Shown: positions 26,978-36,089 of the stretch, in pieces
How the letters are laid out: each line of letters opens with the position of its first letter
Position numbering within the stretch: position 1 is the first letter of the stretch
Source: Clostridiales bacterium
Lineage (GTDB): Bacteria; Bacillota; Clostridia; Oscillospirales; Acutalibacteraceae
Length of the DNA stretch: 64,000 bases
NCBI GenBank assembly: GCA_012840445.1
Contig: DULI01000008.1
Coordinates: 62,001-126,000 of the forward strand
Direction: 5' to 3'
The notes under the pieces: generated by a model
Database searches by the model: none
The model's input: the letters and a program-made list of their open reading frames with translations, nothing else
What the model was told of the DNA's origin: nothing
Program-made: the position numbers and the translations under genes

Positions 26978-27460
26978 ATGAAGGTACAAGGCAGAGTACA
27001 TAAATATGGTTCCAATGTGGATACAGATGTCATTATACCCGCAAGGTATTTAAATACCAGTTCCCATGAGGAGCTGGCCACTCACTGTATGGAGGATATT
27101 GACCCCGATTTTGTAAAAAGGGTAAAGCCCGGGGATATAATTGTAGCAGACAAAAATTTTGGCTGCGGCTCTTCCCGCGAGCATGCGCCAATTGCGATAA
27201 AGGCCAGTGGCATTTCATGCGTGATTGCGTCAAGTTTTGCGAGGATTTTTTACCGGAATGCCATAAATATCGGGCTTGCGATTATGGAATGTCCCGAGGC
27301 AGCAGAGAAAATAAATGCCGGCGACGAGGTAATGGTGGATTTTGACACCGGGATTATTACCAATCTGACCTCAAACGAGACTTACAAAGCGCAGCCTTTC
27401 CCGCCATTTATTCAAAAGATTATTGAAAAGGGCGGCCTGATTAATTCGATTAAAAATTAA
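26978..27460 (+). CDS. leuD: 3-isopropylmalate dehydratase, small subunit
   Basis: 160 residues. The swivel domain with [14 protein letters not shown] near residues 14-27 and the phosphate-binding [12 protein letters not shown] near 54-65. It completes the LeuCD enzyme. AAGGAG lies before the ATG. leuA and leuB are not in this window. A terminator follows the stop directly. Confidence 0.95.
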   Translation: MKVQGRVHKYGSNVDTDVIIPARYLNTSSHEELATHCMEDIDPDFVKRVKPGDIIVADKNFGCGSSREHAPIAIKASGISCVIASSFARIFYRNAINIGLAIMECPEAAEKINAGDEVMVDFDTGIITNLTSNETYKAQPFPPFIQKIIEKGGLINSIKN

Positions 27461-27468
27461 TGCAATAT

Positions 27469-27502
27469 ACAAAGGGGGATGCAACATCTCCCTTTGTTTT
27501 TT
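27469..27502 (+). terminator. terminator after leuCD
   Basis: ACAAAGGG..ATG / CAT.TCCCTTTGT stem with a short loop, then TTTTTTAG. Confidence 0.88.
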
Positions 27503-27527
27503 AGATTTTGGCCTTTATGCAATTGTG

Positions 27528-27556
27528 TTGAATATATTTGGCATAAATGCTATAAT
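27528..27556 (+). promoter_or_regulatory. promoter for the tepA-ylzJ-ftsK operon
   Basis: TTGAAT, 17-base spacer, TATAAT, about 80 bases before the first start codon. Confidence 0.85.
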
Positions 27557-27638
27557 AATATCAAATTTTAAGTCAGTTTTTATTTATGCATGATATCTCT
27601 TTGGCTGTAAAAAATAGTTATCAAAGGAGGCCAGAGAG

Positions 27639-28376
27639 ATGTTTTGCGAATTTGAAAATTTTGAAAATGAAAACACCAATCAGGACGGACAGGAACAGAA
27701 CAATCCTGGAATAAACCAGGACCAGTTGGAGCAAATAAAGGATATAGGTTCTGTAACGCCGGCAAAAGGAAAACACCTGATACATTGCCTGACTATTGTG
27801 GGCCAGGTGGAAGGGCACTATATACTGCCGCCCCAGAATAAAACCACCAAGTACGAGCATGTTATTCCCCAGCTTGTCGCTATTGAAGAAGACCCCAGCA
27901 TCGAGGGTCTTATTATAATCTTAAATACAGTTGGGGGAGATGTTGAAGCAGGGCTTGCGATTGCCGAACTGATAGCCGGAATGAAAAAACCTACCGTATC
28001 TTTGGTACTGGGCGGAGGCCACTCGATTGGCGTGCCCCTTGCCGTTTCTGCAAAAAGGTCGTTTATTGCCCCCTCGGCTACCATGACGATACATCCCGTG
28101 CGCATGTCGGGCCTTGTGATGGGCGTGCCGCAGACCTTAAGCTATATTGAGAAAATGCAGGAAAGAATCATCCGCTTTGTTTCCGACAATTCCAATATCA
28201 GTCCCGAGAGGTTTAAAGACCTTATGATGGCGACGGGCCAGCTTGTGTCAGATGTGGGAACTGTACTGGACGGTGAGGCTGCGGTAAGGGAAGGTCTAAT
28301 AGACCAGTTGGGAAACCTGTCAGACGCTTTGGGTTGTTTATACGATTTGATTGAGAAAGGCAAGGAAGAGGCATGA
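27639..28376 (+). CDS. tepA: ClpP-fold serine protease, TepA/YmfB family
   Basis: 245 residues. A ClpP/crotonase-fold protein but not the Clp subunit: [17 protein letters not shown], then the nucleophile region [14 protein letters not shown] and [11 protein letters not shown] with a histidine. The first 40 residues are an acidic Asn/Gln/Glu-rich extension. In Bacillus the homologue (YmfB/TepA) lies beside ylzJ and spoIIIE and has been linked to protein translocation and to small acid-soluble spore protein turnover. The same three-gene order is present here. AAAGGAGG precedes the ATG. Confidence 0.88.
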   Translation: MFCEFENFENENTNQDGQEQNNPGINQDQLEQIKDIGSVTPAKGKHLIHCLTIVGQVEGHYILPPQNKTTKYEHVIPQLVAIEEDPSIEGLIIILNTVGGDVEAGLAIAELIAGMKKPTVSLVLGGGHSIGVPLAVSAKRSFIAPSATMTIHPVRMSGLVMGVPQTLSYIEKMQERIIRFVSDNSNISPERFKDLMMATGQLVSDVGTVLDGEAAVREGLIDQLGNLSDALGCLYDLIEKGKEEA

Positions 28377-28576
28377 TTTTGTATACAGTAGTACCATATG
28401 AAAACATATTCCCCTTTAAGCCAGACAAAAAGATACAATATTTGCAGGTCGAGCATGGTTTTGTGGAGGTTTCTAAGGGCGAAGAGGGTACGACAGTTAA
28501 AAGGCTTTTTTCCACGCTGCCATCGGATTATTTGAATCCTAAATATACGCCAGGCAGCGTTTTCAAGGGGTATTAA
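28373..28576 (+). CDS. ylzJ: YlzJ-like protein
   Basis: 67 residues. It begins [14 protein letters not shown] and contains an [17 protein letters not shown] segment, matching the small YlzJ family found between tepA and spoIIIE in spore formers. The start overlaps the tepA stop (ATGA), so it is coupled. No catalytic motif or membrane segment; function unknown. Confidence 0.85.
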   Translation: MILYTVVPYENIFPFKPDKKIQYLQVEHGFVEVSKGEEGTTVKRLFSTLPSDYLNPKYTPGSVFKGY

Positions 28577-28616
28577 TCCCCGTACATAGTCTATATTTTA
28601 TTAAGAGGTGTAGCAG

Positions 28617-31052
28617 ATGGCTGCGAAAAAAAAGACCCCCCGCAAAACGAGCGCTACCGCTACCGAAATCCGCAAGCGGGAGGCTGAGGCTGCACGGCTT
28701 GAAGCCGGAGGGCGCAGGCAGGTGCTATCAATCATACTGTTTGCGATTGCTGCCTTTTTGCTGTTTGTTGTGCTAATAGAGGGACAGAATATCTGGGCAA
28801 AATTACATAAGTTTTTGTTCGGCGTTTTTGGTGTGTGCGTTTATTTTTGGCCGATTTTGTTGGGTTATATAGCCGTTCTATGTGCGTTGAATAGTTATAC
28901 TGGTAGGATTGCCAACAAGGTCTGGCAGTCGGGAGTGCTGATTGCCTTGGTTGGCGCCGCCATTGACGTGTTTTCCAATCACGGCGAAAAGGTGAAATTC
29001 ATTGAACACCTTGCCGGAGCATATGCAAACGGCATGATGTCAAAAGGCGGAGGTGTTTTGGGCGGCCTTATAGGTTATCCGCTTTTTTTGCTTTTTGGAA
29101 AGATTGGCGCGGGTATAACTATTTGTATTTTAATTTTTGTTTTCTTTATGATTATAACCGGCACCACCTTGCTGTCTTTGTTTTTGCTAATAGCAAAACC
29201 AGTTAAGAAAATAAAGAAACGGCGCGAAGAGATGGCGGAACATGACCTGGAAATGCAGGCAAGCACATTTATTAAACCGGCGGTGGGTGCAAGGTTTAAT
29301 ATTGATATCCCCATAGACGGCGAGGAAGAGAAAAATTTTCAGGAACCGGTTGCGAAAAACTCCCTAACAGATAAAAAGAAACAGCTTATTAATACATACA
29401 GGGAATTGCAGCAGGAAGAAAAGGTTGCCATTGAGAAATCGGCTTTAAAGCCCAAACAAAAGGATGGCAGGGACTTAAAAGAGCCAAGCGTAAAGGCAAT
29501 TATACGCGAAAAATTCGAATCCGAATCACAGCCTGACAGCGGTTTCGAGAACCAGCAGGTGGGAAGCGGTATTACGGTGGATTCAACATATGCCGACTAC
29601 CGCTATCCGCCTTTGTCGCTGCTTGCAGAGCCCAAACCCGAGAAGAGCAAAAATATTAGCGAAGAGATGGAGGCTACCGCCACAAGGCTGGTTGACACCC
29701 TGCGCAGTTTCGGGGTAGAAACCCGTGTTATTGATATAAGCCGTGGCCCGGCGGTTACAAGGTATGAGCTGCAGCCTTCCGTCGGGGTTAAAATAAGCAA
29801 AATTACTAATCTGGCGGATGATATCGCACTTAATCTTGCCACTGCGGGCGTGAGAATAGAGGCGCCTATACCTAACAAGCCCGCGGTGGGAATTGAGGTT
29901 CCCAATAAATACACAAAGGTTGTCAATGTGCGGGAGATTATTGATACCGAGCAGTTCAGGTCGATGCGCTCGAAACTTGCGGTTGCGCTTGGCAAGGATA
30001 TTGCCGGCAACCCCGTTGTGGCTGATATTGCCAAGATGCCCCATGGCTTGATTGCGGGCGCCACGGGCTCGGGTAAATCTGTTTGTATAAATTCGATCAT
30101 AATCAGCCTGCTTTATAAGGCCACGCCTGACGATGTAAAACTGCTGCTTATTGACCCCAAAGTGGTTGAGCTTGGGATTTACAACGGGATCCCGCACCTG
30201 CTGGTACCCGTTGTGACTAATCCGCGAAAAGCCTCCGGGGCGCTTGGCTGGGCGGTTTCCGAAATGGAAAAGAGGTATAAGCTTTTTGCTGAAAACAATG
30301 TGCGTGACCTTAAAGGCTACAATAAGCTGGCAGAGAAAAACGAAGAACTGACCAAAATGCCGCACATTGTAATAATTATTGACGAGCTTGCAGACCTTAT
30401 GATGACGGCTCCCAATGAGGTGGAAGATTCTATATGCCGTTTGGCCCAGAAAGCAAGGGCGGCGGGAATGCACCTGATAGTGGCGACTCAAAGGCCTTCT
30501 GTTGATGTTATTACCGGACTTATTAAGGCCAATATTCCGACCCGCATAGCCTTTGCGGTATCATCGCAGGTGGACAGCCGCACAATTCTCGATATGGGCG
30601 GCGCCGAGAAACTTCTGGGCAAGGGGGACATGCTGTTTTACCCTGTGGGTTCAATCAAGCCAAAACGCGTTCAGGGCTGCTTTGTTAGTGACGAAGAGGT
30701 TGAGGCGGTTGTAAACTATATTAAAGACAACGGCGCTTCGGAATACAATCAGGATGTTATGATTGAAATTGAAAGGCAGGCGGCAAAGGAGGAGGCCGCC
30801 AAGACAGGAATTGAAACCGAAGAGGAATCTGACCCCATGCTGGTAAAGGCGATAGAATGCGTTGTGGAAGCTGGACAGGCCTCTACGTCGCTTTTGCAAA
30901 GGCGGCTGCGGCTTGGTTATGCCAGGGCTGCCAGGATAATGGATGAAATGGAGCAGAGGGGAATAATCGGGCCGTATGAAGGGTCCAAGCCAAGGCAGAT
31001 ATTGATTACCAAAGAACAGCTAATAGAAATGAAGGCGGGAAATGAGATTTAG
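28617..31052 (+). CDS. ftsK: DNA translocase FtsK/SpoIIIE
   Basis: 811 residues. Four N-terminal membrane segments lie between about residues 37 and 195. A charged linker to about 330 follows, then the RecA-like motor with Walker A GATGSGKS near 483-490 and Walker B IVIIIDELADLMM. The C-terminal winged-helix gamma domain (LLQRRLRLGYARAARIMDEMEQRG) reads the orienting DNA sites. It pumps DNA through the division or sporulation septum. Beside tepA and ylzJ it corresponds to spoIIIE of Bacillus; whether it serves division, sporulation or both cannot be told from sequence. AGAGGTG precedes the ATG. Confidence 0.95.
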   Translation: MAAKKKTPRKTSATATEIRKREAEAARLEAGGRRQVLSIILFAIAAFLLFVVLIEGQNIWAKLHKFLFGVFGVCVYFWPILLGYIAVLCALNSYTGRIANKVWQSGVLIALVGAAIDVFSNHGEKVKFIEHLAGAYANGMMSKGGGVLGGLIGYPLFLLFGKIGAGITICILIFVFFMIITGTTLLSLFLLIAKPVKKIKKRREEMAEHDLEMQASTFIKPAVGARFNIDIPIDGEEEKNFQEPVAKNSLTDKKKQLINTYRELQQEEKVAIEKSALKPKQKDGRDLKEPSVKAIIREKFESESQPDSGFENQQVGSGITVDSTYADYRYPPLSLLAEPKPEKSKNISEEMEATATRLVDTLRSFGVETRVIDISRGPAVTRYELQPSVGVKISKITNLADDIALNLATAGVRIEAPIPNKPAVGIEVPNKYTKVVNVREIIDTEQFRSMRSKLAVALGKDIAGNPVVADIAKMPHGLIAGATGSGKSVCINSIIISLLYKATPDDVKLLLIDPKVVELGIYNGIPHLLVPVVTNPRKASGALGWAVSEMEKRYKLFAENNVRDLKGYNKLAEKNEELTKMPHIVIIIDELADLMMTAPNEVEDSICRLAQKARAAGMHLIVATQRPSVDVITGLIKANIPTRIAFAVSSQVDSRTILDMGGAEKLLGKGDMLFYPVGSIKPKRVQGCFVSDEEVEAVVNYIKDNGASEYNQDVMIEIERQAAKEEAAKTGIETEEESDPMLVKAIECVVEAGQASTSLLQRRLRLGYARAARIMDEMEQRGIIGPYEGSKPRQILITKEQLIEMKAGNEI

Positions 31053-31085
31053 AACATTGTCCAAAAACATTATAGGAACGATACT

Positions 31086-32018
31086 ATGTCTGGCAAAAAG
31101 GGAAAGAAAATAAATATTGTGCTGATTATTTTGGTGTCAGTAGTGCTGGCAGTATCCCTGATTGTGCAGCTGGCGCCCATAATCGGCGTTGAGCTGCCAA
31201 GTTACAGCGAGATATTCTCTATGCTGGGTGTAGGCCCAAAACCCGACAGGTCAAGAAATTATGTGAAGTTTCTGGATGTTGGGAATGCCGACTGTATTCT
31301 TATACACAGCAAGGGAAAATTTGCGCTGATTGATTCGGGTGACAACAGCGACGAGGGCTGGGGGCTGGTTTCTAAACTTAGAAGCATTGGTGTTACGGAA
31401 ATTGAAACTGCGTTTGTTACCCACCCTCATGCCGACCATATCGGCGGGATGGATCTGGTGCTTGAAAACTTTAATGTGAAACAGCTTGTTATGCCTGATT
31501 ATAAGCCAACACAGACTGCGGATGTCAATACTTATAATCAGCTTGTGGAGGCAGTGAAAAAGAAATCTGTAAAAGTTTACAGGCCTGCAATCGGAAATCA
31601 GTACAAAATAGGTGATTTTAAACTTACAACTGTAGCCTATCTGCCCGGGCAACTTGAGGAAAATGACCGCTCGGTTGTGCTAAAGGCAGAATGCGGCGGG
31701 GTATCATTCCTGTTTATGGGTGACGCGGGGGAGAATACCGAAAACGAGATTATAAGAAGCAGGCAGAATGTGAAATCCCATGTTTTGAAATTAGGCCACC
31801 ACGGGAGTAAAACAGCAACCACAGAAACTTTTCTGGATTATGTAAACCCACAGTGTGCCATTGTGACCGCAGCATTTGATAATTCTTACGGACATCCGAG
31901 CGACGAGGTGGTTGAAAGGCTTAACGGCAAGAATATTAAGCTGTATCAAACCGGCGTGAACGGTACGATTAGCTGCTATGTTGAAAAAACGGGCCTTGTA
32001 ATTGAAACTGAAAGATAG
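31086..32018 (+). CDS. ComEC/Rec2-like metallo-beta-lactamase-fold hydrolase
   Basis: 310 residues. One N-terminal membrane anchor (about residues 9-29), then a metallo-beta-lactamase domain with FLDVGNADCILI, IDSGD, the metal motif THPHADHIGG and later FMGDAGENTEN and KLGHHGSKTAT. This matches the detached hydrolase domain of the competence channel protein ComEC, here without the channel. Orientation predicts an extracellular domain, perhaps degrading nucleic acid. The DUF3006 gene nine bases downstream is its usual partner. Confidence 0.9.
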   Translation: MSGKKGKKINIVLIILVSVVLAVSLIVQLAPIIGVELPSYSEIFSMLGVGPKPDRSRNYVKFLDVGNADCILIHSKGKFALIDSGDNSDEGWGLVSKLRSIGVTEIETAFVTHPHADHIGGMDLVLENFNVKQLVMPDYKPTQTADVNTYNQLVEAVKKKSVKVYRPAIGNQYKIGDFKLTTVAYLPGQLEENDRSVVLKAECGGVSFLFMGDAGENTENEIIRSRQNVKSHVLKLGHHGSKTATTETFLDYVNPQCAIVTAAFDNSYGHPSDEVVERLNGKNIKLYQTGVNGTISCYVEKTGLVIETER

Positions 32019-32026
32019 GTGGTTGA

Positions 32027-32245
32027 ATGAGAACCGGAAAATATATAATAGACAGGTTCGAGGGCGAATTTGCCGTGTGCGAATATGAGGGCAGCATGGT
32101 TGATATACCAAGGAGGCTGATACCTGAAAATGCAAAAGAGGGAAGCGTGCTGGTAAAGCAGGAAGATAAATTTATTTTGGATAAAGAAACAGAAAAGGCT
32201 TTAAGGGACAGAATTATTGAAAAGCAGAAACGGCTTTGGGAATAA
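32027..32245 (+). CDS. DUF3006 protein
   Basis: 72 residues. The family pattern IIDRFEGEFAVCEYE .. IPRRLIPENAKEGSVL is clear, followed by a charged helix. DUF3006 proteins are small cytosolic proteins of unknown role, typically encoded next to ComEC-like hydrolases, as here. AGGTGG precedes the ATG. Confidence 0.88.
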   Translation: MRTGKYIIDRFEGEFAVCEYEGSMVDIPRRLIPENAKEGSVLVKQEDKFILDKETEKALRDRIIEKQKRLWE

Positions 32246-32249
32246 AATG

Positions 32250-32288
32250 ACCCCATGACCTTTAATAAACTTAAGGACATGGGGTTTA
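32250..32288 (+). terminator. terminator after the DUF3006 gene
   Basis: ACCCCATG..CCTT / AAGG..CATGGGGT with one mismatch and an 8-9 base loop, then TTTATCTT. The 190 bases that follow, up to the convergent terminator at 32483, hold no gene I can support. Confidence 0.78.
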
Positions 32289-32482
32289 TCTTATGAACAG
32301 GAATTGATTTGTATAAAGTTAGAGCGTCTTTCTTACCTATTGCTGTATTTATTATTTTACGCCTGACCGAAATAGGTCAAGATAGGGATGCTTATTCAAA
32401 TTTACTGATTGGGACCAGCAGATTACCCAGAGAAATCTAATGCAATATATCTTTAGAAAATTTAATAACTGACATAAACAAC

Positions 32483-32506
32483 AAAAGCCGGGAGAACCCA
32501 GCTTTT
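32483..32506 (-). terminator. terminator of the DUF378 gene (minus strand)
   Basis: On the minus strand AAAAGC.GGG / CCC.GCTTTT with a TTCT loop, then TG. It lies directly after the DUF378 stop codon. Confidence 0.7.
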
Positions 32507-32517
32507 CGTTTAAATTT

Positions 32518-32733
32518 TTATTGGTCCGTACGTTCGACGATTTCTTCGCGCTCGCGGAAGAGTAGGGATATGCACCAAATTCCCGCAAGAGCAATTACTA
32601 CGTATATAATCCTGCTGATGATCGAGTCTGATCCTCCAAACAGCCAAGCTACTACGTCAAATTCAAAAAGGCCGACACTGCCCCAGTTTAATGTTCCAAT
32701 AATCGCGAGAATCAAGCATATTCTGTCTAACAT
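32518..32733 (-). CDS. DUF378 small membrane protein
   Basis: 71 residues with two hydrophobic segments (about 5-23 and 36-58). LAIIGTLNWGSVGLFEFDVVAWLFG is the DUF378 (YuzA-like) pattern. The C-terminal tail is charged (FREREEIVERTDQ). Function unknown. GGAG lies about 13 bases before the ATG, longer than usual; the closer ATG in between runs straight into a stop and is not used. Confidence 0.85.
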   Translation of the reverse strand: MLDRICLILAIIGTLNWGSVGLFEFDVVAWLFGGSDSIISRIIYVVIALAGIWCISLLFREREEIVERTDQ

Positions 32734-32949
32734 TTTAAGTTTTCATCTCCTTTTTAATCTCATAATTATTTTGCACATAAAATTTTTAAAATATTCATAT
32801 TTAAAAATTTAAAAAACATTTTCTCTGCTAAATTATTAACAGTTTAATAAAAATTTATTATGATATTATAATTGACAGAAAAACTTGTTTTAATCAAAAA
32901 ATTTAAAAATATTATCTGATCCTCTTGCGGTTTAAATTGATCGCATTAC

Positions 32950-32978
32950 TTGTAATTTATGGTGATTAAGTATATAAT
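32950..32978 (+). promoter_or_regulatory. promoter for the M50 protease-scpAB operon
   Basis: TTGTAA, 17-base spacer, TATAAT. It covers an upstream in-frame ATG (32959), so that ATG cannot be the protease start in transcripts from here. Confidence 0.75.
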
Positions 32979-33009
32979 AAATTGGATAGCAAAGAAAGGG
33001 GTTAGTGTG

Positions 33010-33681
33010 TTGCTAAGACTGATTTTTAACGGGCAATTTTTTGAGGCCATTGCATATTTAATTTCCACTTTGTTTGTGATTTTTATTACGCTGCCGGTTC
33101 ATGAGTATGCGCACGGTTTGATAGCAGTAAAACTCGGCGACCCGACGCCGAAATATCAGGGCAGGCTTACACTAAACCCTTTTGCGCATATTGATTATAT
33201 CGGTGCGTTGCTGATATTGCTAATCGGGTTTGGCTGGGCAAAGCCCGTGCAAGTAAACGCCAGAAATTTCAGGGACCCCAAAGCCGGCATGGCTTTGACC
33301 GCCCTTGCGGGCCCTATGGCTAATATTGTTGTTGCATTTATTTTTTTAGTTATTAACAATATTTTGTATTACTTAATATTTAGAGGCCATAACTATCCGG
33401 CGCTGCTGTACGCTTTCTTTGGCTTTGTGGCAAGTATTAATATTCAGCTTGCTGTGTTTAACTTGATCCCCATTCCACCCCTTGACGGCTCACGTATACT
33501 GGCGTCTGTGTTAAGCGACCGTGCGTACTATAAATTAATGCAGTATGAAAGGTATTTCTTTATTGTGATTTTCGTCTTGCTTTTTTCAGGGGTGCTTACA
33601 ATTCCTTTGAATTATGCCTCTAACGGCATATTTACCGCACTGTTAAACCTTGCCGGATTGCCTTTTAAAATCTTTGCATAA
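33010..33681 (+). CDS. site-2 protease family protein (peptidase M50)
   Basis: 223 residues from TTG at 33010; GTG at 33007 is equally possible. Both follow GAAAGGGG by 5-8 bases, whereas the farther ATG at 32959 lies inside the promoter. The zinc ligands are HEYAH in the second membrane segment and NLIPIPPLDGSR in a later one; GFGWAKPVQVN is typical of the small YwhC-like group. Five to six hydrophobic segments. Intramembrane metalloproteases cleave membrane-embedded substrates; the target here is unknown. Neighbouring scpA/scpB is its common place in Clostridia. Confidence 0.9.
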   Translation: MLRLIFNGQFFEAIAYLISTLFVIFITLPVHEYAHGLIAVKLGDPTPKYQGRLTLNPFAHIDYIGALLILLIGFGWAKPVQVNARNFRDPKAGMALTALAGPMANIVVAFIFLVINNILYYLIFRGHNYPALLYAFFGFVASINIQLAVFNLIPIPPLDGSRILASVLSDRAYYKLMQYERYFFIVIFVLLFSGVLTIPLNYASNGIFTALLNLAGLPFKIFA

Positions 33682-33696
33682 AGAAAGGATTGGCAA

Positions 33697-34407
33697 ATGG
33701 AAAGTTTAACTTTCAAACTCGAGGTATTCGAGGGGCCGTTGGATCTGTTGCTTCATTTAATATCCAAAAATAAATTGAATATCTACGATATACCGGTGTC
33801 CGAGCTGGTAGACCAGTATATGGAATATATTAATCAGATGCAGCGGTTTGATATGGATATTGCCAGCGAGTTTTTGGAAATGGCGGCGAGGCTTATATAT
33901 TTAAAAACGGTGTCCTTATTGCCAAAGCACGAGGAGGCTGAACAGCTAAAACAAGAACTGACGCAGGAACTGATTGAGTACAAAATTTATCAGGAGGCCG
34001 CCAAGACTCTATCCCAAAGCACCGACGGTTTTGACACCTTTGTAAGGCCACCGGCACAAATAGAGCTTCCAAAGACTTACCAGTTAAAACACGAACCGGA
34101 AGCTTTGGTTGAGGCTTATCTCGACGCGGTGGGCAGAGGGTTGAGGAAATTGCCGCCACCAGTTTCGGTGTTTGGCAATATCGTTAGAAGGAAGATTGTT
34201 CCGGTTTCGGCCAAAATAGTATATGTTTTAAGGAAACTGTGGAGTGGGAAAAAGAAAAGGCTGCTATTTCTTTTTGAGGAGTCGCGTAACCGCTCGGATA
34301 TTGTGGCCACCTTTCTTGCGGTGCTTGAACTTATCAAAGCCAACAGGGTAGAGGTCTGCGGGCAGGGCGAAAACGCTCAAATTAAAATCCTGAAAGAGAG
34401 GGCATAA
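33697..34407 (+). CDS. scpA: segregation and condensation protein A
   Basis: 236 residues. The N-terminal kleisin signature FEGPLDLLLHLISKNKLNIYD is near residues 10-30 and a winged-helix C-terminus (FLAVLELIKANRVEVCG) binds the SMC head. With ScpB and SMC it forms the bacterial condensin for chromosome segregation. AAAGGATT precedes the ATG. scpB follows at one base, so the two are coupled. Confidence 0.95.
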   Translation: MESLTFKLEVFEGPLDLLLHLISKNKLNIYDIPVSELVDQYMEYINQMQRFDMDIASEFLEMAARLIYLKTVSLLPKHEEAEQLKQELTQELIEYKIYQEAAKTLSQSTDGFDTFVRPPAQIELPKTYQLKHEPEALVEAYLDAVGRGLRKLPPPVSVFGNIVRRKIVPVSAKIVYVLRKLWSGKKKRLLFLFEESRNRSDIVATFLAVLELIKANRVEVCGQGENAQIKILKERA

Positions 34408-34408
34408 T

Positions 34409-34963
34409 TTGAATATAAATGAATATGTACCTGCTTTCGAGGCTGTTATTTTTGCCAGCGGTGAGCCTATACATATGGACAAGCTTGCCGATGTTTTTAA
34501 TATAGACAAGCCCACGGCACTTAAAATTTTAAAAATTTTGTCTGACAGGCTTGATGATTCGGGCAGCGGGATTAAGCTGTTAAGGTTGGGCGACAGCTTT
34601 CAGCTTTGTACCCGGACCGAATATTCCGTATATATCAGAAACGCGTTGAATATAAGCAGAAAAACCCCCTTATCCCAAGCTGCGTTCGAGGTGCTGGCGG
34701 TAATAGCTTATAACCAGCCGGTTACAAGGGCGTTTGTTGAACAGGTAAGAGGAGTTGACTGCTCGGGCGTTATTTCCACCTTGGTTGAAAAAGAATTAAT
34801 TGAAGAAAAGGGCAGGTTGGATTTGCCCGGAAAACCGCTTTTATACGGCACGACAGATGTATTTTTGCGCTGTTTCGGTTTATCTTCGCTGGATGAACTG
34901 CCACCGCTGCCGATTAATAATAATGAAGGTATTGAAGGCACAACGCTGATTGAGAAGTTTTAA
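34409..34963 (+). CDS. scpB: segregation and condensation protein B
   Basis: 184 residues. Two winged-helix domains: AFEAVIFASGEPI at the start and the signature LSQAAFEVLAVIAYNQPVTR near the middle, with VDCSGVISTLVEKELIEEKGR after it. It dimerises and binds the ScpA centre. The start is TTG at 34409, six bases after AGAGGG and one base after the scpA stop. Confidence 0.95.
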   Translation: MNINEYVPAFEAVIFASGEPIHMDKLADVFNIDKPTALKILKILSDRLDDSGSGIKLLRLGDSFQLCTRTEYSVYIRNALNISRKTPLSQAAFEVLAVIAYNQPVTRAFVEQVRGVDCSGVISTLVEKELIEEKGRLDLPGKPLLYGTTDVFLRCFGLSSLDELPPLPINNNEGIEGTTLIEKF

Positions 34964-34989
34964 GTTTAATTAATACTGGAGGTTTAAAT

Positions 34990-35601
34990 GTGCCGGTATT
35001 GATCGCTGTTTTGGGAATTTTGATATTGTCTTTGTTTATACCGATTGTTATCTATTTTAGCTATGATGATAGCGGGCTTTGTGTCAAAATCGGGTATTTG
35101 TTTTTTAAACGTACGGTATATCCCAAAACAGGCGCAAAGAAAGCCAAAAAGGTCAAAAAAGAACAACCCAAACAGGAGGATACATTTTTACAAAAGGTTA
35201 AAGAAAAAGGAATCTCATCATCCATTTCGGAGTATGCTTCAAATGTTTTCGAATTGCTTAAAAGAATCCGTTGGCTTTTACGAAAGACTTTTGTTAAAGA
35301 TTTCGTTTTAAGAATAGATGTTGCTTCCTCTGACCCCGGGACTACGGCGATTGAATATGGCGGTGTCTGTGCAGTTGTTTATCCGCTGATAAGTTTTGCT
35401 TATACATTGACCAATTTTAAAAATCCGCGCATAGAAATAAACGCGGATTTTGATAGTGAAAAGCCGGCAGTAGCGCTGCGATTTAAATTGTTAATTATTC
35501 CTGTTTTTTTTAATATTGCTGGTATTGGTTTAATAATAAAGTATATAACAAAAATAAAAGATGATAATAAAGTAAAATCAATAAAATTGAAGGAAGTGTA
35601 G
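34990..35601 (+). CDS. DUF2953 (YtfI-like) membrane-associated protein
   Basis: 203 residues. A hydrophobic N-terminus (about 2-24), a short strand-rich segment with FFKRTVYPK, a lysine-rich linker and a second hydrophobic stretch near the C-terminus (about 158-182). The LRIDVASSDPGTTAIEYGG block and the position just upstream of gerW/ytfJ identify it as the DUF2953 family, called YtfI in Bacillus. Role unknown but linked by context to sporulation. The start is GTG, seven bases after GGAGG. Confidence 0.82.
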   Translation: MPVLIAVLGILILSLFIPIVIYFSYDDSGLCVKIGYLFFKRTVYPKTGAKKAKKVKKEQPKQEDTFLQKVKEKGISSSISEYASNVFELLKRIRWLLRKTFVKDFVLRIDVASSDPGTTAIEYGGVCAVVYPLISFAYTLTNFKNPRIEINADFDSEKPAVALRFKLLIIPVFFNIAGIGLIIKYITKIKDDNKVKSIKLKEV

Positions 35602-35604
35602 TGT

Positions 35605-36006
35605 ATGGGTGAGAACGGCATCAAAGGCATTATAGATGTTACGATGGATAAAATCCGCGCAATGGTTGACGCCGACACCATAATTGGCAACCCGTTTGTC
35701 GTGGGGGATATAACTGTTTTGCCTGTATCTAAAGTGACCTTTGGCCTTGCAACAGGCGGGTCTGATTTTCCGAGCAAACAGGGCAATATGCAGTTGTTTG
35801 GAGGAGGCGGTGGCGCTGGGGTTTCCATATCACCCGTGGCATTTATTGTTATAAACGGTTCGGATGTTAAACTATTGCAAATCGACAAGAATGTAACTGC
35901 TGCCGAAAAGGCGGTGGCTTTGATGCCTGAACTGTTTGACAAGATTACAGCTTTGTTTAAAAAGGACAAAAAGAAGGAATCCAACCCACAGACAGAGGAA
36001 ATTTAG
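35605..36006 (+). CDS. ytfJ: GerW family sporulation protein (YtfJ)
   Basis: 133 residues. The family core IIGNPFVVGDITVLPVSKVTFGLATGG and a glycine-rich GGGGGAGVSISPVAF stretch are clear. The C-terminus is lysine/glutamate-rich. In Bacillus the homologue is made in the forespore and affects germination. It sits three bases after the DUF2953 gene and before the Dac gene, and is direct evidence that the organism belongs to a spore-forming lineage. Confidence 0.92.
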   Translation: MGENGIKGIIDVTMDKIRAMVDADTIIGNPFVVGDITVLPVSKVTFGLATGGSDFPSKQGNMQLFGGGGGAGVSISPVAFIVINGSDVKLLQIDKNVTAAEKAVALMPELFDKITALFKKDKKKESNPQTEEI

Positions 36007-36089
36007 CAATTTTTTTAAGTTATGAATATAAGCTATCTGCATATTATTTATGTAGTCAGTCAAAACAAATAATATGCAGAGGTAAGGTT

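Noticed and set aside
27639-28376. Second clpP gene
   Set aside because: Lacks the ClpP active-site block MAASMG and matches the TepA/YmfB family by its ylzJ-spoIIIE neighbourhood.
29583-30491. 302-codon open frame on the minus strand inside ftsK
   Set aside because: Antisense shadow of a well-conserved gene; no ribosome site and no recognisable protein pattern.
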